A DNA stretch of 64,000 nt from Desulfatitalea alkaliphila (GTDB taxonomy: Bacteria; Desulfobacterota; Desulfobacteria; Desulfobacterales; Desulfosarcinaceae), in contig NZ_JALJRB010000002.1 of assembly GCF_022968795.1 (NCBI RefSeq), positions 62,001-126,000 of the forward strand, in the 5' to 3' direction. The notes under the pieces are model-generated. The model was not told the origin of the DNA and searched no databases. It was given only the letters and a program-made list of their open reading frames with translations. A program made the translations under genes and the position numbers. Positions 17,689 to 26,756 of the stretch are shown here, in pieces (within the stretch, counting starts at the first letter, position 1; every line of letters begins with the position of its first letter).

Positions 17689-18435
17689 ATGCAACATCCG
17701 TATACCCATCAAGTGAACGTCGTCCGATCAGCAACGGGAATCGCCCGCACGCTAGCGGGCCTGGCCATGATTCTGACGGCAATCCTGCTTTGCCCGGCAG
17801 ATAGCGCACGCGCGGAGCTTCCGGCCGCATGGCACACCTTCGAAACGTGGCAGGTCAGGGCGTCATACCGGCAGTCCGACGGCAGCTGGTCCGCTCCGGT
17901 GACATGGCGATTCGCCATTTTCTCCGAGGACACCGACGGCTTTATCGTGGATGTCGATGGGGGAGGGGGCAGCCGGGCCCGTCTGTTTTTTGAAAGGCCG
18001 TCCGGCCAGCTTCGGCGCATTGGCCTCACCGACAACATCAGGGGCGAAACGGTGTATCGCGATGTGGTGATTGAAAGCAACGCACCGATCTACCCGCTTT
18101 TTTCAGCGATACCTTACCATTTTCCCCTTCTCGCCCCGGAAGATGCCAACGGCACTTTCCAATTGCAGCGCTATCTCAATGGGCGACGCTTGACCGCAGA
18201 AACGATCAGCCAGTCCCGTTCCGATGTCCAACCCGCGTCGCTGCTGGAAACCGTTCCGGAGGCAGCGCGGGCCGATATCGCGCCCTTCTTGTCGCCGCCG
18301 ATTGTCGGCACGATGTATCGGATCGAAAAGGCCGGTGAAATGCTATTCACCCAATATTGGGTTCCCCGCTTGCCTTGGGCGCTGTACACCGAAAGCCCAT
18401 CGTGCCGGGCCTGGCTGGCAAGGGGGGCGCAGTGA
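17689..18435 (+). CDS. Secreted protein of unknown function
   Basis: 248 residues from the ATG at 17689, with GAGAGG about 11 bases upstream; an alternative GTG lies at 17674. A signal peptide (about 1-41, ending near ARA-EL) precedes a beta-rich domain (WRFAIFSEDTDGFIVDVDGGGG onward). I do not recognise a family. The stop overlaps the GTG start of the transglutaminase-like gene, and it follows the UshA-like pair closely, so all five genes from 14963 to 20933 probably form one operon for exported proteins. Confidence 0.6.
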   Translation: MQHPYTHQVNVVRSATGIARTLAGLAMILTAILLCPADSARAELPAAWHTFETWQVRASYRQSDGSWSAPVTWRFAIFSEDTDGFIVDVDGGGGSRARLFFERPSGQLRRIGLTDNIRGETVYRDVVIESNAPIYPLFSAIPYHFPLLAPEDANGTFQLQRYLNGRRLTAETISQSRSDVQPASLLETVPEAARADIAPFLSPPIVGTMYRIEKAGEMLFTQYWVPRLPWALYTESPSCRAWLARGAQ

Positions 18436-20933
18436 TCAACAAAGTACTCGTCTGGTCGATTTTCGCTTGGATCTCGATGGTTGCCACCACTTTGGCCGGG
18501 TACGACGCGGCCTCCGTTCCGGCGAACCGGATTCCCTGGTCCGGCTATTGGTGGCCGAAGAACCAGGGCGGCCTGGTCAACGGCTATTCGGACCATCCCG
18601 CGCCTTTGAAAAAGTACGATGCCTATGTGGAAGGTTTTTATCCGGGCATGGCGATGGAAACCGGCCGGGCCACCGAATATGATCCCACCGCGCCCGCATG
18701 GCACGGGTTGTGCGATGCCTGGGCGGCGGCATCCATTCTGGAACCGGAGGCTGTCCGGGCCGGCACCCTGAACGGAATTCCCTTTGCCGTGGGAGACAAG
18801 AAGGGCCTGCTGACCTCCTATTACCGCAACAACTACTCCGCCGTGGTGTATGGCAGCCGTTATACCGGCCCCGGTCAGGACCATGCGGATATCCACCCGG
18901 GCGGCATCGGCGGCTTCCACCAGACTTTGATCAACTACATCGGCATCCAGGGGCTGCCGATCGTGATGGACATGGATCCGGGCGTGGAGGTGTGGAGCTA
19001 CCCGGTTTACCGATACGAGATGACATGGGTCGACAGCGGCAACACCCGGCATGTCACCTGCACCGTCTGGATGGCGGACAACAGCGTCGCGCCGGATTTC
19101 ACGGGCACCCTGTCACGCAGCGAAACCTACACCTACCTGCTGGACATCGACGCCTCCGGGGCGCTACTGGATAGCCGCGGGCAATGGACAGGGGACAGCG
19201 TGAGCAATCACCCGGACTTCATGTGGTTTCCCACATCGGTCGGAGGCAATCACCCCTACCTCGATCGCAACACCGTGCGGGCCATCGTCGACAGCCACCC
19301 GGACGGCAGCGATGACCGCTTCGAACCCAACACGACCATGCAGACAGCCTACCCGATAACGGATGGCATCAAAGGCCGCTTTTTCTGGGGCAACGCCCGG
19401 AACGAGGATTGGTACCGCGTGGTATTGGGTAAAGGCGACGATTTCTATACTTTCATGCTTTCCCCGGCGAACGATCTGGATATTCGCCTCTTCGACGCCG
19501 ACGGCACTGAGGTGGGATCATCGATCCCCAATGGCGTTCGGCATACCAATGTCGGCGCGGATGGTGACTATTACATAAGGGTGATCCCCGGCGCAACCTT
19601 GGGCGCATTCTACAATATCAGCTTTTTCAGCTCGCCGTCCGACCTGATTCCCCACCTGGCCACGGCTGGCGGATGGGAAACCAACCTTACCCTCATTGGG
19701 CGGGAACAGCACAATAACAGCGCACGGCTCAACCTGTTCGGCCCGGACCGGGCCCTCATCGGCCACAGCGACCTCCAGGTGCCGGAAAACGCCCGCGTGC
19801 ATGCGAACCTCGGCACTGTTGTGGACGGCAGCGAGGCATCATCCGCCAGGACCGCCAAGATCCTCCATCTGGATGCCGATTCCCCCCACAGGGGTTTTTT
19901 CAGCTATACAATGGGGAATCAAAGGACAAGCATCCCCTTGGGCGGGACACCGTCCCGCGGGCTTGTGGTTCCGCGAACCCTTCACGAAGGCCCGTGGTAC
20001 ACCGGACTGGCGGTGATGAACACCCACCCCCAAAACCAGACGACAGTCAGGATGGCGGCATTGAACGATGCGGGGCGTATTTTGGCCGAAAGCGCCTTCA
20101 TCCTGGCGCCCGGTCAACATTTCGCCGCCCCGCTGGAGGTATTCGGCTCCATACCTGAGGACACCACCTGGGCTTCCTTGACATCCGAGCAACCCCTGGA
20201 AGGATTCGTGCTGTGGGGGTTCTACGGTCCCGACGGACAAGCCGGATTGGCAGGAGTGCCGCTCCTGCGTAACCAGCTCACGGGGCGGACCCTCTATCTT
20301 CCCCATCTGGCCACCTATGATGGTTGGACCACCGAGGCCGCCATCGTCAATAACAACAACGCACCGGCAGCCGTTGTGGTGACCGGATACAGCGCCCGGG
20401 GAACCCCCGGGGCCACGCGCACCTTCACCATCGCGCCCCAAGGCGTCTGGCGGGGATCGGTTCAAGCGCTGGTAGGCGAACAGTGGAACCCCGGACTGGC
20501 CTGGGCCAGAATCGAGGCCGACCAGGAAGTAGGCGGCTACCAGCTCTTTGTCGGTGACAATAGCGGACTGGCCGCAATGCCGCTGATGACGGAGCACGAT
20601 GCAAAAACCGAATTGAGTATCAAATATGTGCCCGAACTGAGCCGGGATTGGCTGGGCCTGGCCCTGCTGAACCCAGCCGGCCGGAAAACGGATATCTGGG
20701 CGATTCCCTATGATGCGCTCGGCAATCAACTGAACAACGGCAATTTTCTCTGGTACAATATACCTAATGGACTTGCCGGCCTGAACAATACCGTTGACGT
20801 GATTGAAAACATCTTCCATGGCATTCCTACGGAAACCCATACGCTGCGTTTGTTCAGCGAACAGCCCATCCTTGGGCTGGGCATTTTCGGAGAAGTTCTC
20901 GAAAATCGCGTGGATGTGCTTTATCTGGACTGA
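18432..20933 (+). CDS. Secreted transglutaminase-elicitor-like protein with PPC and beta modules
   Basis: 833 residues from the GTG at 18432 (GTGA overlap with the preceding stop); the signal peptide spans about residues 1-24. Residues about 30-300 match the pattern of the transglutaminase elicitor family first known from oomycetes: WHGLCDAWAAAS with probable nucleophile Cys94, DHADIHPGGIGGFHQ with the likely His, and VMDMDPGVEVWSYPVYRYE. A PPC-type domain follows (about 300-395, FEPNTTMQTAYPI to YYIRVIPG), then three to four repeated beta modules beginning HLATAGGWETNLT and HLATYDGWTTEAA. It should crosslink or hydrolyse protein amide groups outside the cell, and is a likely type II secretion substrate. 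Family assignment is from remembered motifs. Confidence 0.7.
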   Translation: MINKVLVWSIFAWISMVATTLAGYDAASVPANRIPWSGYWWPKNQGGLVNGYSDHPAPLKKYDAYVEGFYPGMAMETGRATEYDPTAPAWHGLCDAWAAASILEPEAVRAGTLNGIPFAVGDKKGLLTSYYRNNYSAVVYGSRYTGPGQDHADIHPGGIGGFHQTLINYIGIQGLPIVMDMDPGVEVWSYPVYRYEMTWVDSGNTRHVTCTVWMADNSVAPDFTGTLSRSETYTYLLDIDASGALLDSRGQWTGDSVSNHPDFMWFPTSVGGNHPYLDRNTVRAIVDSHPDGSDDRFEPNTTMQTAYPITDGIKGRFFWGNARNEDWYRVVLGKGDDFYTFMLSPANDLDIRLFDADGTEVGSSIPNGVRHTNVGADGDYYIRVIPGATLGAFYNISFFSSPSDLIPHLATAGGWETNLTLIGREQHNNSARLNLFGPDRALIGHSDLQVPENARVHANLGTVVDGSEASSARTAKILHLDADSPHRGFFSYTMGNQRTSIPLGGTPSRGLVVPRTLHEGPWYTGLAVMNTHPQNQTTVRMAALNDAGRILAESAFILAPGQHFAAPLEVFGSIPEDTTWASLTSEQPLEGFVLWGFYGPDGQAGLAGVPLLRNQLTGRTLYLPHLATYDGWTTEAAIVNNNNAPAAVVVTGYSARGTPGATRTFTIAPQGVWRGSVQALVGEQWNPGLAWARIEADQEVGGYQLFVGDNSGLAAMPLMTEHDAKTELSIKYVPELSRDWLGLALLNPAGRKTDIWAIPYDALGNQLNNGNFLWYNIPNGLAGLNNTVDVIENIFHGIPTETHTLRLFSEQPILGLGIFGEVLENRVDVLYLD

Positions 20934-21018
20934 TGCGTCTCCTTTTGACACGCCATAGCACCCCTATCCACCAACCGCCGCACCGTCGGCGATCTCCGGA
21001 GCAACACGCTTAACCGCC

Positions 21019-22017
21019 ATGCTCGACGCCCTTTTCCATTCGCCTCATGCCTTCGATACGCCGGAACGGCTGACCGATGTCTCCTCATGGCACGGCCACC
21101 TGCCCTTTGCGCTGTTTTCCATCTCTTTTTTCAAGCCCCGCGTGTTCGTGGAGCTCGGCACCCACAAGGGAGATTCGTATTGCGCCTTCTGCCAAGCGGT
21201 CAAGACCCTGGACCTGCCGACCCGCTGTTTTGCCGTGGACACCTGGCAGGGGGACGCCCAGTCCGGCCATTACGGCCCCGGGGTGTTCGACGAGCTGGCG
21301 CAATACAACACCGTCCGTTATGCCGATTTTTCAGAGCTGTTGCGGATGACGTTCGATGAAGCACTGCACCGGTTCGCGGATGGCACGGTGGACCTGTTGC
21401 ACATTGACGGTCTGCACACCTATGCGGCGGTGCGCCATGATTTCGATGCCTGGCTGCCGAAAATGAGTCCCGCCGGCGTGGTGCTGCTTCACGACACCCA
21501 TGTCACCCAGGACGATTTCGGTGTGTGGCGGCTGTGGAAAGAGTTATCGGAGCGCTATCCATCTTTCTGCTTCCAGCACAGCAGCGGCCTGGGTGTGCTG
21601 GCCGTCGGCCAGCACCAGCCCCCCGGCACCGAGATCCTGTTCCACCTATCGCCGCCGGCGGCCCAATGGGTCCGACACCTGTTCCGGTGCCTCGGCGAAC
21701 GGGTCACACTTTGCCGACGAACGGAAGAGCTCAAAAACCGCCTGCATGCAGTTGACTGGGAGCTCGGGACAACCCGAACCTACGCGCGCGACCTGGAGGA
21801 GCGGGTGGAGGAAATCGCCGCGAACGACGCCCGGCGGGGTCGCTACATACAAGGGCTTGAGGAGCGGCTCGATCATCTCGCCGGCCTTTACGAGGAAAGG
21901 GGACGTTGGATCGAGGTGTTGGAACAGCGCCTAGCGGAACCCTTATCCGCGCGCTTGATGCGCATGGCGCGCGCCGACATCGCCCGGCTCAGGGCCAGGT
22001 TGCGGGGGGCGGTTTGA
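21019..22017 (+). CDS. Class I methyltransferase with C-terminal coiled coil
   Basis: 332 residues. The N-terminal 190 residues form a Methyltransf_24-type domain: VFVELGTHKGDSYCAFC is motif I, FAVDTWQGD the following strand, and DLLHIDGLHTYAAVRHDFDAWLPKM the conserved acidic segment. The last 110 residues form a coiled coil (heptads of Leu/Arg/Glu from about 235 to 315), common in bifunctional glycan-synthesis proteins. It is the first gene of a glycan operon whose next three members are family 2 glycosyltransferases, so it probably methylates a sugar or chain end. Confidence 0.75.
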   Translation: MLDALFHSPHAFDTPERLTDVSSWHGHLPFALFSISFFKPRVFVELGTHKGDSYCAFCQAVKTLDLPTRCFAVDTWQGDAQSGHYGPGVFDELAQYNTVRYADFSELLRMTFDEALHRFADGTVDLLHIDGLHTYAAVRHDFDAWLPKMSPAGVVLLHDTHVTQDDFGVWRLWKELSERYPSFCFQHSSGLGVLAVGQHQPPGTEILFHLSPPAAQWVRHLFRCLGERVTLCRRTEELKNRLHAVDWELGTTRTYARDLEERVEEIAANDARRGRYIQGLEERLDHLAGLYEERGRWIEVLEQRLAEPLSARLMRMARADIARLRARLRGAV

Positions 22018-22973
22018 TCCCCGCGCCCGCTGAAACAGTCGCTTCCGACATGCGCTTCGGGGCCATCGTCCGCACCCAGGGCAATCGTCCCGAGCTGTTG
22101 GTCGAAGCGTTGGAGTCGCTGCGCTGCCAGCGGCCGGCCTGCACAGCGGTGGTCACGGTGCATGCCAGCCCGGAGGTGTTCGAATCCGTGCAGACGCTCT
22201 GCAGCCGGGTGGACCTGCCGATGCAACTGCTTCATGCGGCGGAAGTGCGGCGCCGAAGGGGATACCCGCTCAATGTGGGATTGGCCTGGTGCTATGAGAA
22301 CGGGGGCTTCGACGCACTGTTCTTCCTCGATGACGATGATATCGTCTACCCCATGTTCACCCGCTGCATGGCCCAGGCCTTCAGCGCCACCGGCGCCGAT
22401 GTGGTTTACGCGGCCAGCAACAAGCGCCGGCTGCCCGATGCACCGGAAGCGGGTTACCGCCCCATGCACTTCTCGCGCCTTGTGGTGGAAAATTTCATCC
22501 CCATCAACAGTTATGCCGTCCGCTGCACGCGCCTGACGCAGACACGACCGCTGTTCGATGAAACTTTGGACTACACCGAGGATTGGAGCTTTCTTTTAAA
22601 TCTGCTGGCATTGGGCTTCCGCTTCGAGCCGCTGGGCATCACCCTTTCGGAATTTCGCATCACTTCGGACGGCAATACGGCCGTCAAGCGCAACCCCAAG
22701 GCATGGGAACGGGATGCGCTCAGAATCCGCGAGCAGATAGAACGCACCATGTTCCCGCTGGCCGGCGACGCGTTGGTCCGGATGGCGCTGCACCTCAACG
22801 CCGATGGGACAGCGCGCCATGGCATGCCGGCATGCGGCAACGCCGACGCCGACCCGCGAGCTTTGCTGCTGTGGGGCCGTCTGCGCAAAGCTTGGCACCA
22901 GTTGCCGTTTCCAGCTCGGCGGATCATCGTCCGACTGTATCAGCGCCTGTCCGGCGAAAAAGAGGCGAGCTGA
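22014..22973 (+). CDS. Glycosyltransferase family 2-like protein
   Basis: 319 residues if the TTG at 22014 is used; this overlaps the preceding stop (TTGA) and has a G-rich ribosome site. The ATG at 22050 gives 307 residues and still keeps the whole domain. The GT-A fold starts at FGAIVRTQGNRPELLVEAL; the nucleotide-sugar/metal site is LFFLDDDDIVYP. The second half carries DYTEDWSFLL, equivalent to the acceptor-side ED motif. No membrane segment is visible, so it is a soluble cytoplasmic enzyme building a surface polysaccharide. Confidence 0.78.
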   Translation: MIPAPAETVASDMRFGAIVRTQGNRPELLVEALESLRCQRPACTAVVTVHASPEVFESVQTLCSRVDLPMQLLHAAEVRRRRGYPLNVGLAWCYENGGFDALFFLDDDDIVYPMFTRCMAQAFSATGADVVYAASNKRRLPDAPEAGYRPMHFSRLVVENFIPINSYAVRCTRLTQTRPLFDETLDYTEDWSFLLNLLALGFRFEPLGITLSEFRITSDGNTAVKRNPKAWERDALRIREQIERTMFPLAGDALVRMALHLNADGTARHGMPACGNADADPRALLLWGRLRKAWHQLPFPARRIIVRLYQRLSGEKEAS

Positions 22974-22979
22974 ACCGCC

Positions 22980-24008
22980 ATGGCCTTCGATGGCATATCC
23001 ATTCTTCTTCCGTCCTTTTGCCCCAGATCAAGCGGTGTCTGGATCGAGCGTTTTCACAGAGCAGCCGCCTCCGTCCTCTCACAGGCAACCGATCTACCCA
23101 TGGAGCTGCTGGTCATCGATGACGGCAGCGCGGTCCCCATTGCCTCCCACCCTAAGCTGGCGGACCTTTTCGCTGACCCGCGCGTCACCCTCATCCGTCT
23201 CGAACGCAACAACGGCCTCGTTTTCGGCCTGAACACCGGTCTCAACCTTGCCCGCCATGAGCTTATCGCCCGTATCGACAGCGATGACGCATGGCGGCCC
23301 GGCAAGCTGACCAGGCAGTTGGCCCTTTTCGGGGCGGATCCGGACCTGACCATTTCCGGCACCGGCATGCGACTCGTGCACACCAGCGGCAACGAGATGG
23401 ATGTGGATCTCATCCGGCCGGGCAGCTGGGAAGGCGTATTGAAATTCACCGCCTCCGTAGGCTGCCCTTTCCCCCACGGCAGCATCCTGGCCAGGCGTGA
23501 TCTGTTTTGGCTGCTGGGAGGCTATTCCCACGACCCGGCAACGGCCCATTGCGAGGACTTCGCGTTGTGGGCCCTGTGGCTGCGCTTTTTCAAAGTCGCC
23601 ATGGTGGAAGAGGTGCTCTACGACTACACGGTGTCCGACCAGGCGATCAGCGCCGTGCATGCCCCTCGGCAACGCGCGGCTTCCGGAACGGTCCATGCCG
23701 CTTTTCTGGCAACCGACTGGGAGGCGATCCCGGAGATTCTGCACCGATTGGCCGACTACTTGGGGCTCTCGCTTTTAGAGACCGGCCGGGCTTGTTTCAC
23801 GGCATGGCGGTTTGGCGACCCCATTGTGGCGGACCCGGAAATCGTCTCCGATCTGCATCGATTGATGCCCGACAGACAGGTGATCGCGACGGAATCGGCC
23901 AGACGCCATCTGGGAGGCCGCTTTTTCTACCTCTCGAAACGGCCCGAGGCCATGCCGCCCGGTAGCCGACGCATCGCCGGCATCACATCCGCGCGGAACC
24001 TTACATGA
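22980..24008 (+). CDS. Glycosyltransferase family 2
   Basis: 342 residues. Classic GT2 order: ISILLPSF at the start, ELLVIDDGS (residues about 41-49), the metal-binding RIDSDDAWRPGKL and the HCEDFALW motif near residue 195. The family transfers sugars from nucleotide donors with inversion. The C-terminal 100 residues are helical without recognised domain. It starts six bases after the preceding glycosyltransferase and overlaps the next one by four (ATGA), so the three enzymes are translationally linked. Confidence 0.88.
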   Translation: MAFDGISILLPSFCPRSSGVWIERFHRAAASVLSQATDLPMELLVIDDGSAVPIASHPKLADLFADPRVTLIRLERNNGLVFGLNTGLNLARHELIARIDSDDAWRPGKLTRQLALFGADPDLTISGTGMRLVHTSGNEMDVDLIRPGSWEGVLKFTASVGCPFPHGSILARRDLFWLLGGYSHDPATAHCEDFALWALWLRFFKVAMVEEVLYDYTVSDQAISAVHAPRQRAASGTVHAAFLATDWEAIPEILHRLADYLGLSLLETGRACFTAWRFGDPIVADPEIVSDLHRLMPDRQVIATESARRHLGGRFFYLSKRPEAMPPGSRRIAGITSARNLT

Positions 24009-25261
24009 GCGAGAATCCACTGGAGAGCATCGTGCGCGCGGTATTGCGACGGCTTTATCATCGAAGAGTGTCGCAGGGTGACCATTCTCACCCCGACCCG
24101 CTGGACCGGGCATGGGGGACGCTTATGGCCCGCACCGGCGTTGACCGCGTTTTTGCCTGGCAGAATCAGCGGGACACCCTTGCCATCCTGGACCGGTTTC
24201 CCGAAGTCCTGCCCGCGGACATCGCCGAGCCTGAACGCCCCTTGATCCCCCCGGAATTGAGATCGGAATGGATGCGGGAATTCATGGCCCTGGCCGAGAG
24301 GACCCAGCGGCGGCAACCCCGGGCGACTCCCATGCAACCCGCTTTCACGGTGGCCATACCTTTTTATGGACACCTGGGTTTTCTGCAAGCGTGCCTGTCC
24401 TCCGTCGCGCGTGCCATGAAAAAAACACCGCAGGTACCCCTGGAGATTGTGCTGGTTAACGATGATCCGGCTGTGGGGCTCAAGCAGCTGGCCGTTGCGG
24501 TCCCCTCTCCATTGCGGCGCCATGCGCGGATTTTCCAGAATCCGGCCAACCTGGGCATCTGCGCCACCCTGAACAAGGCGGTGAGAGAAGCCCGGTACCC
24601 ATGGATCGTGCACCTGGACTGCGACGATCTACTGCCAGCGAACTGCCTGCGTGTGCTGCAACGTCGCATCCGCCAATACCCGCGTGCCCGCTACATCAGC
24701 ACGCGCATGCTGGACATCGATGCGCAGGGGCGCCTGCTGAGGGCGCGTCTGCGGGATGAGCGCCCCAGCCACCTGATAATGCGGGGAATGGTGGCCGGCC
24801 ATCTGAAAGTGATCCGCAGGGACCTATTCGACGACATCGGACCATATCAGCAACGGTATGCGGGATGTCAAGATTATGAATTCGCCCTGCGTGCCAGTCT
24901 TGTCGAGCCGCTGCTCTTCGTCCCGGACTATCTGTACGCCTACCGGTGGCATGGCCGCACCCAATCGGTGGCTCAGGCGCGGCGGCAGGATCGGATTGCT
25001 GGTGCGATCATCGACACCTATTTGTTGGCAGGTCGCATGCTCACATCAAGGCGCCCGCCCAGGCCATTGCAATTTCAGGGTCCGGAAAGCGAAACATGGC
25101 AGCGACGTTTCCCACTGCATCGCAATTATGCAGTGGCACCCATCGAACTATTCACGCAGCGCCCCTGCACCACCTTGAATCAAACCCTGTTGGCTGTTGC
25201 AGTAGCTCAGCACGTGATCACGCACCGTGATGCCGACATCATTTCGCCGCTGCGATTCTGA
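24005..25261 (+). CDS. Glycosyltransferase family 2 with N-terminal extension
   Basis: 418 residues. The first 110 residues are a helical extension of unknown role; the GT2 domain then starts at FTVAIPFYGHLGFLQACL, with LEIVLVNDDPAVG, the metal site VHLDCDDLLPANCL and the CQDYEFALRA motif. It is the last gene of the plus-strand glycan operon. Convergent minus-strand genes of the same locus end only about 90 bases away, and no convincing terminator lies between. Confidence 0.85.
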   Translation: MSENPLESIVRAVLRRLYHRRVSQGDHSHPDPLDRAWGTLMARTGVDRVFAWQNQRDTLAILDRFPEVLPADIAEPERPLIPPELRSEWMREFMALAERTQRRQPRATPMQPAFTVAIPFYGHLGFLQACLSSVARAMKKTPQVPLEIVLVNDDPAVGLKQLAVAVPSPLRRHARIFQNPANLGICATLNKAVREARYPWIVHLDCDDLLPANCLRVLQRRIRQYPRARYISTRMLDIDAQGRLLRARLRDERPSHLIMRGMVAGHLKVIRRDLFDDIGPYQQRYAGCQDYEFALRASLVEPLLFVPDYLYAYRWHGRTQSVAQARRQDRIAGAIIDTYLLAGRMLTSRRPPRPLQFQGPESETWQRRFPLHRNYAVAPIELFTQRPCTTLNQTLLAVAVAQHVITHRDADIISPLRF

Positions 25262-25350
25262 TTGTAGGTAAAGCAGCTGCAATGAAAATCGTATTATGCC
25301 GGGGTTGTGCGAATTATGAAATAAAGGCGCTGTCTGCAAATCTACAAATT

Positions 25351-25959
25351 TCAAGGTTTCCGGAACGTTAGCGCCAAGTGACGAATCCAACAGTAAAAAC
25401 CGCACAAAAAGTTTCCCCAGCGACCATGATCGGGCTTTCGGGCAACCAGCATGGTGTCGTGCCACTGGTCGCTGCCATCCTCATAGCCAAGATCATTCCA
25501 TTGAGTGCTTGCCTCCACCACTTCTAAACAGGCGAAGGCCGCCGCCGCCCGCATGCCATCGGGAAAAAAACGCCAGCAGTCCTTGGGATACCGATGTTCG
25601 GGTCCGGCGGATGGGGCTAAAATACAACATAGACCGCTGGGTTTAAGTACCCGGGTAATCTCCAGCATAGTAATCCAGAAATAGTCGATATGCTCAAAAG
25701 CCTGCCCTGAAATTACGACATCCGCCGATCGTGAAGGAATGGTACGAAACCTATAGGGATGGCGCAAAACAATGTCCACGTTCTTTCCCGGTGCCATATC
25801 CACCCCACGATATCGCCAAAGCGAGTTGGCGAAGATTCCCTTATAGCTGCCATTAACATCCTGGCTTCCGACATCGTAGATGAGAAGTGGCAAGTGAAAA
25901 TGTTGCCCGAGATATCGATCGCGGAATATGGTCATCTTGTCGTAGGAGCTCCGATGCAT
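25351..25959 (-). CDS. Class I SAM-dependent methyltransferase (glycan locus)
   Basis: 202 residues from the ATG at 25959, which overlaps the stop of the upstream gene as TGATG; a longer reading frame to 26022 exists but this coupled start is more likely. Motif I is the variant IYDVGSQDVNGSY; SADVVISGQAFEHIDYFW and VLKPSGLCCILAPS are typical of Methyltransf_11 proteins that act on polysaccharide chain ends. GC content is visibly lower than in flanking operons. As the last gene of the Wzm-Wzt operon it may encode a chain-terminating methyltransferase recognised by the Wzt C-terminal domain. Confidence 0.75.
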   Translation of the reverse strand: MHRSSYDKMTIFRDRYLGQHFHLPLLIYDVGSQDVNGSYKGIFANSLWRYRGVDMAPGKNVDIVLRHPYRFRTIPSRSADVVISGQAFEHIDYFWITMLEITRVLKPSGLCCILAPSAGPEHRYPKDCWRFFPDGMRAAAAFACLEVVEASTQWNDLGYEDGSDQWHDTMLVARKPDHGRWGNFLCGFYCWIRHLALTFRKP

Positions 25960-26756
25960 CAGACTTCTACATCTGCAGTGTTGGCAGATGCCCTCCTCCG
26001 CAGCAACCAAGCATCCGGCCAATATGTCAACGACTTGATCGCATGTTCCTGACCGAACAACGCCTCGGGTGGCTCGATAACAAAATCTTCATTGGTTCGC
26101 ACAAAATCACGTGCCGCGACAGCAGGATTGTCGTGAAGCCATTTTGGAGAACCAATAGGGGTGTCGCCCAAGCGCTCCATGATGCCGTCGGCGGCGACAA
26201 TATAAGAGCCTACCGATACCATGTCGGCATAGGCATTCAGTTCTCGCAAAACATGGCTTTTAGAATGATCGCTGTCCAGGAAGAAGAAGGTTTTTTCATG
26301 CCTGCCGATCAGCTGCCGAACCAAGCGAACCGTTTCCGGAGCCACGGAATCGGATTCAATCAGGGTAATCATGTCCCCGTATGGGCTTTGCGCAATAGCG
26401 TCACGGACATTTGGCGGAATTTCGATATCGATAGCAATGACCCGTCCCTTACCAATCAAACGGCACAAGGAAGCAAAAAAGACCGCACTGCCACCCTGAT
26501 TGACACCTGTTTCCACAATTACGTCCGGCCCTAAACGGAAAAGCACTTCCTGCAGACGCAAAAGATCCTCCGAAAGCTGGAGTAGGGGAAAGCCATGCCA
26601 GGAGAGGGATCGCCATGCCAATTGATTCCACTGTACCTTGATCCATATTTCCGTCAAAGCTTCAATGCCAGCCTTGGAATACAAGGGGATGAGCTCAATG
26701 CTGCCGTTTCTATCGAATTCGATGGTCTTCATTTCGGTATCGATGCGAATATTCAT
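25959..26756 (-). CDS. CmcI-like (cephalosporin hydroxylase family) methyltransferase-fold protein
   Basis: 265 residues from the ATG at 26756, which overlaps the stop of the ABC ATPase gene (ATGA). The sequence VIVETGVNQGGSAVFFASLC is the SAM-binding motif of the CmcI/rhamnosyl O-methyltransferase family, and FFFLDSDHSKSHVLREL carries the conserved acidic pair. Family members named cephalosporin hydroxylase are usually O-methyltransferases; in glycan loci they modify sugars. A sugar O-methylation role in the polysaccharide made here is inferred from context. Confidence 0.8.
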   Translation of the reverse strand: MNIRIDTEMKTIEFDRNGSIELIPLYSKAGIEALTEIWIKVQWNQLAWRSLSWHGFPLLQLSEDLLRLQEVLFRLGPDVIVETGVNQGGSAVFFASLCRLIGKGRVIAIDIEIPPNVRDAIAQSPYGDMITLIESDSVAPETVRLVRQLIGRHEKTFFFLDSDHSKSHVLRELNAYADMVSVGSYIVAADGIMERLGDTPIGSPKWLHDNPAVAARDFVRTNEDFVIEPPEALFGQEHAIKSLTYWPDAWLLRRRASANTADVEV

